DNA of 41,838 nt. It comes from Bacillota bacterium. GTDB taxonomy: Bacteria > Bacillota > Clostridia > Lachnospirales > Lachnospiraceae. Positions 41,105 through 41,838 of this stretch are shown here, piece by piece. Position numbers and translations under genes: made by a program. Under the pieces are notes generated by a model that was given only the letters and a program-made list of their open reading frames with translations, did no database searches and was not told the origin of the DNA. The stretch's first letter is position 1; each line of letters starts with the position of its first letter. The stretch is from positions 1-41,838 of the forward strand of contig JAEZPG010000094.1 of assembly GCA_023413555.1 (NCBI GenBank). Direction: 5' to 3'.

Positions 41105-41838
41105 ATGGGTAAATATGAACCAATACTAAAAGTAGCTGCTCTTGGCAATATGACAAAGGCTGCCAATGAGTTAGGTTATACACAATCTGGATTAAGTCAT
41201 ATGATTAAGAATATGGAAAAGGAATTACATATCTCAATTTTTCAAAGAGAGCGACAGGGGGTTACTTTAACCAAAGCTGGGGCTGAACTCATTGAAATCA
41301 TGCTACAAATTGAAGGTCTTGAGAATACTCTATACGAGACCGCCTTATCCTATCGTACCAGTTCACTTAAGGTGGGAAGTCTATACAGTGTATCTGCCAA
41401 CTGGATTCCAGGAATTCTTAAAGATTTCTACACCAAGTATCCCAATACTTTAGTAACCCTAATTGAAAAAGCAGACTATCAAAGTATTGAGGAAGACATC
41501 CGCTCTGGCGCCTTGGATTGTGGTTTTTTTGCAGGTACCAGATATCAGAATGTGGACTTTATTCCTCTCTATAAAGACTCTTACTATGCAATTCTTCCTC
41601 TAGATAATCCTCTCTCCGGCAAAGATATCGTATCTTTAGAAGACATCAGCCACTATCCCTTCATAATGCCTAGTGAAGGAATCAGCAACACTGTCATTCG
41701 AGAATTAATTAAGGACCTACATATGTCGCCGAACCTAATCTCTGAATCCTTAGATGACCTTGCGACTCTGACCTTAGTGGAAAATGGCTTAGGCATCACC
41801 ATCCTGCCAGGGCTTATTGCTAAAACTACCTTTCGAAA
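41105..41838 (+). CDS. LysR-family transcriptional regulator, C-terminus beyond the right edge
   Basis: The frame is open from the ATG at 41105 (GGAGG 5 nt upstream) to the window end, 244 full codons. The N-terminal winged helix-turn-helix is clear: GNMTKAANELGYTQSGLSHM, then IKNMEKELHISIFQRERQGV and TLTKAGAEL (residues 15-65). An effector domain begins near residue 88 (LKVGSLYSVSANWIPGIL, LDCGFFAGTRYQNVDFIPLY, and near the edge LVENGLGITILPGLI). It is divergent from the amino-acid operon, with a matching palindrome between them, so it very probably controls that operon in response to its substrate. Confidence 0.92.
   Translation, partial: MGKYEPILKVAALGNMTKAANELGYTQSGLSHMIKNMEKELHISIFQRERQGVTLTKAGAELIEIMLQIEGLENTLYETALSYRTSSLKVGSLYSVSANWIPGILKDFYTKYPNTLVTLIEKADYQSIEEDIRSGALDCGFFAGTRYQNVDFIPLYKDSYYAILPLDNPLSGKDIVSLEDISHYPFIMPSEGISNTVIRELIKDLHMSPNLISESLDDLATLTLVENGLGITILPGLIAKTTFR

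Overview
The window reads as chromosomal DNA of a spore-forming, Gram-positive anaerobe of the Clostridia, most likely a Lachnospiraceae relative. It is low in G+C, has strong GGAGG ribosome sites, encodes SpoIIID and SpoVT, and combines LPxTG pili, YesMN-type sugar regulation and intracellular glycoside hydrolases. All genes but three lie on the minus strand. No rRNA, tRNA, CRISPR array, insertion sequence or prophage was seen.

Region 1 (1-6058) is a sortase-assembled pilus operon, transcribed leftwards: a large tip adhesin with a fibro-slime domain and a CHAP-like domain lacking its catalytic residues, the major pilin, a class C sortase, and a third pilin cut by the left edge. An intra-operon hairpin separates major pilin from sortase. 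Region 2 (6415-13532) is a housekeeping operon: pth, mfd, a PrsA-like foldase, truA and spoVT. Region 3 (13600-15140) holds the decayed remains of a BlaI/BlaR1 (M56) signalling pair: a BlaI-like repressor with an in-frame stop and an internal deletion, a BlaR1 zinc-peptidase part broken by deletions, and a surviving open frame for the BlaR1-type C-terminal membrane and sensor portion. Then come spoIIID, with a good sigma-E promoter, and a secreted Big_2 protein.

Region 4 (16553-21910) is a pseudaminic acid operon (pseB, pseC, pseF, pseI, pseG) behind a good sigma-A promoter. No pseH acetyltransferase is present, and a 227-bp gap between pseI and pseG looks like the stump of a deleted gene. 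Region 5 (22117-32813) is a sugar-utilisation locus. A YesM/YesN two-component system (plus strand) is flanked by an intracellular GH29 fucosidase and by a CUT1 ABC transporter operon ending in a GH31 glycosidase. The fucosidase gene and the transporter operon share a 79-nt promoter/operator with no gaps, which suggests one YesN regulon for a fucose- and perhaps xylose-bearing glycan.

Region 6 (32975-35240) holds a flavodoxin-like protein, TrmO, an aldo/keto reductase and a 28-codon stump of a GNAT acetyltransferase. Region 7 (35315-41838) is an amino-acid operon: binding protein, permease, ATPase, cytidylate-kinase-like protein, class III aminotransferase and iron-type alcohol dehydrogenase. 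It is divergent from a LysR regulator (cut by the right edge), with a LysR-type palindrome about 64 bp upstream of the predicted transcription start. The gene content suggests uptake, transamination and reduction of an omega-amino acid.

The most notable points are the shared YesN-type promoters, the inactive CHAP domain on a pilus tip protein, the BlaR1 decay product that may persist as a stand-alone sensor domain, and the LysR-controlled amino-acid operon.
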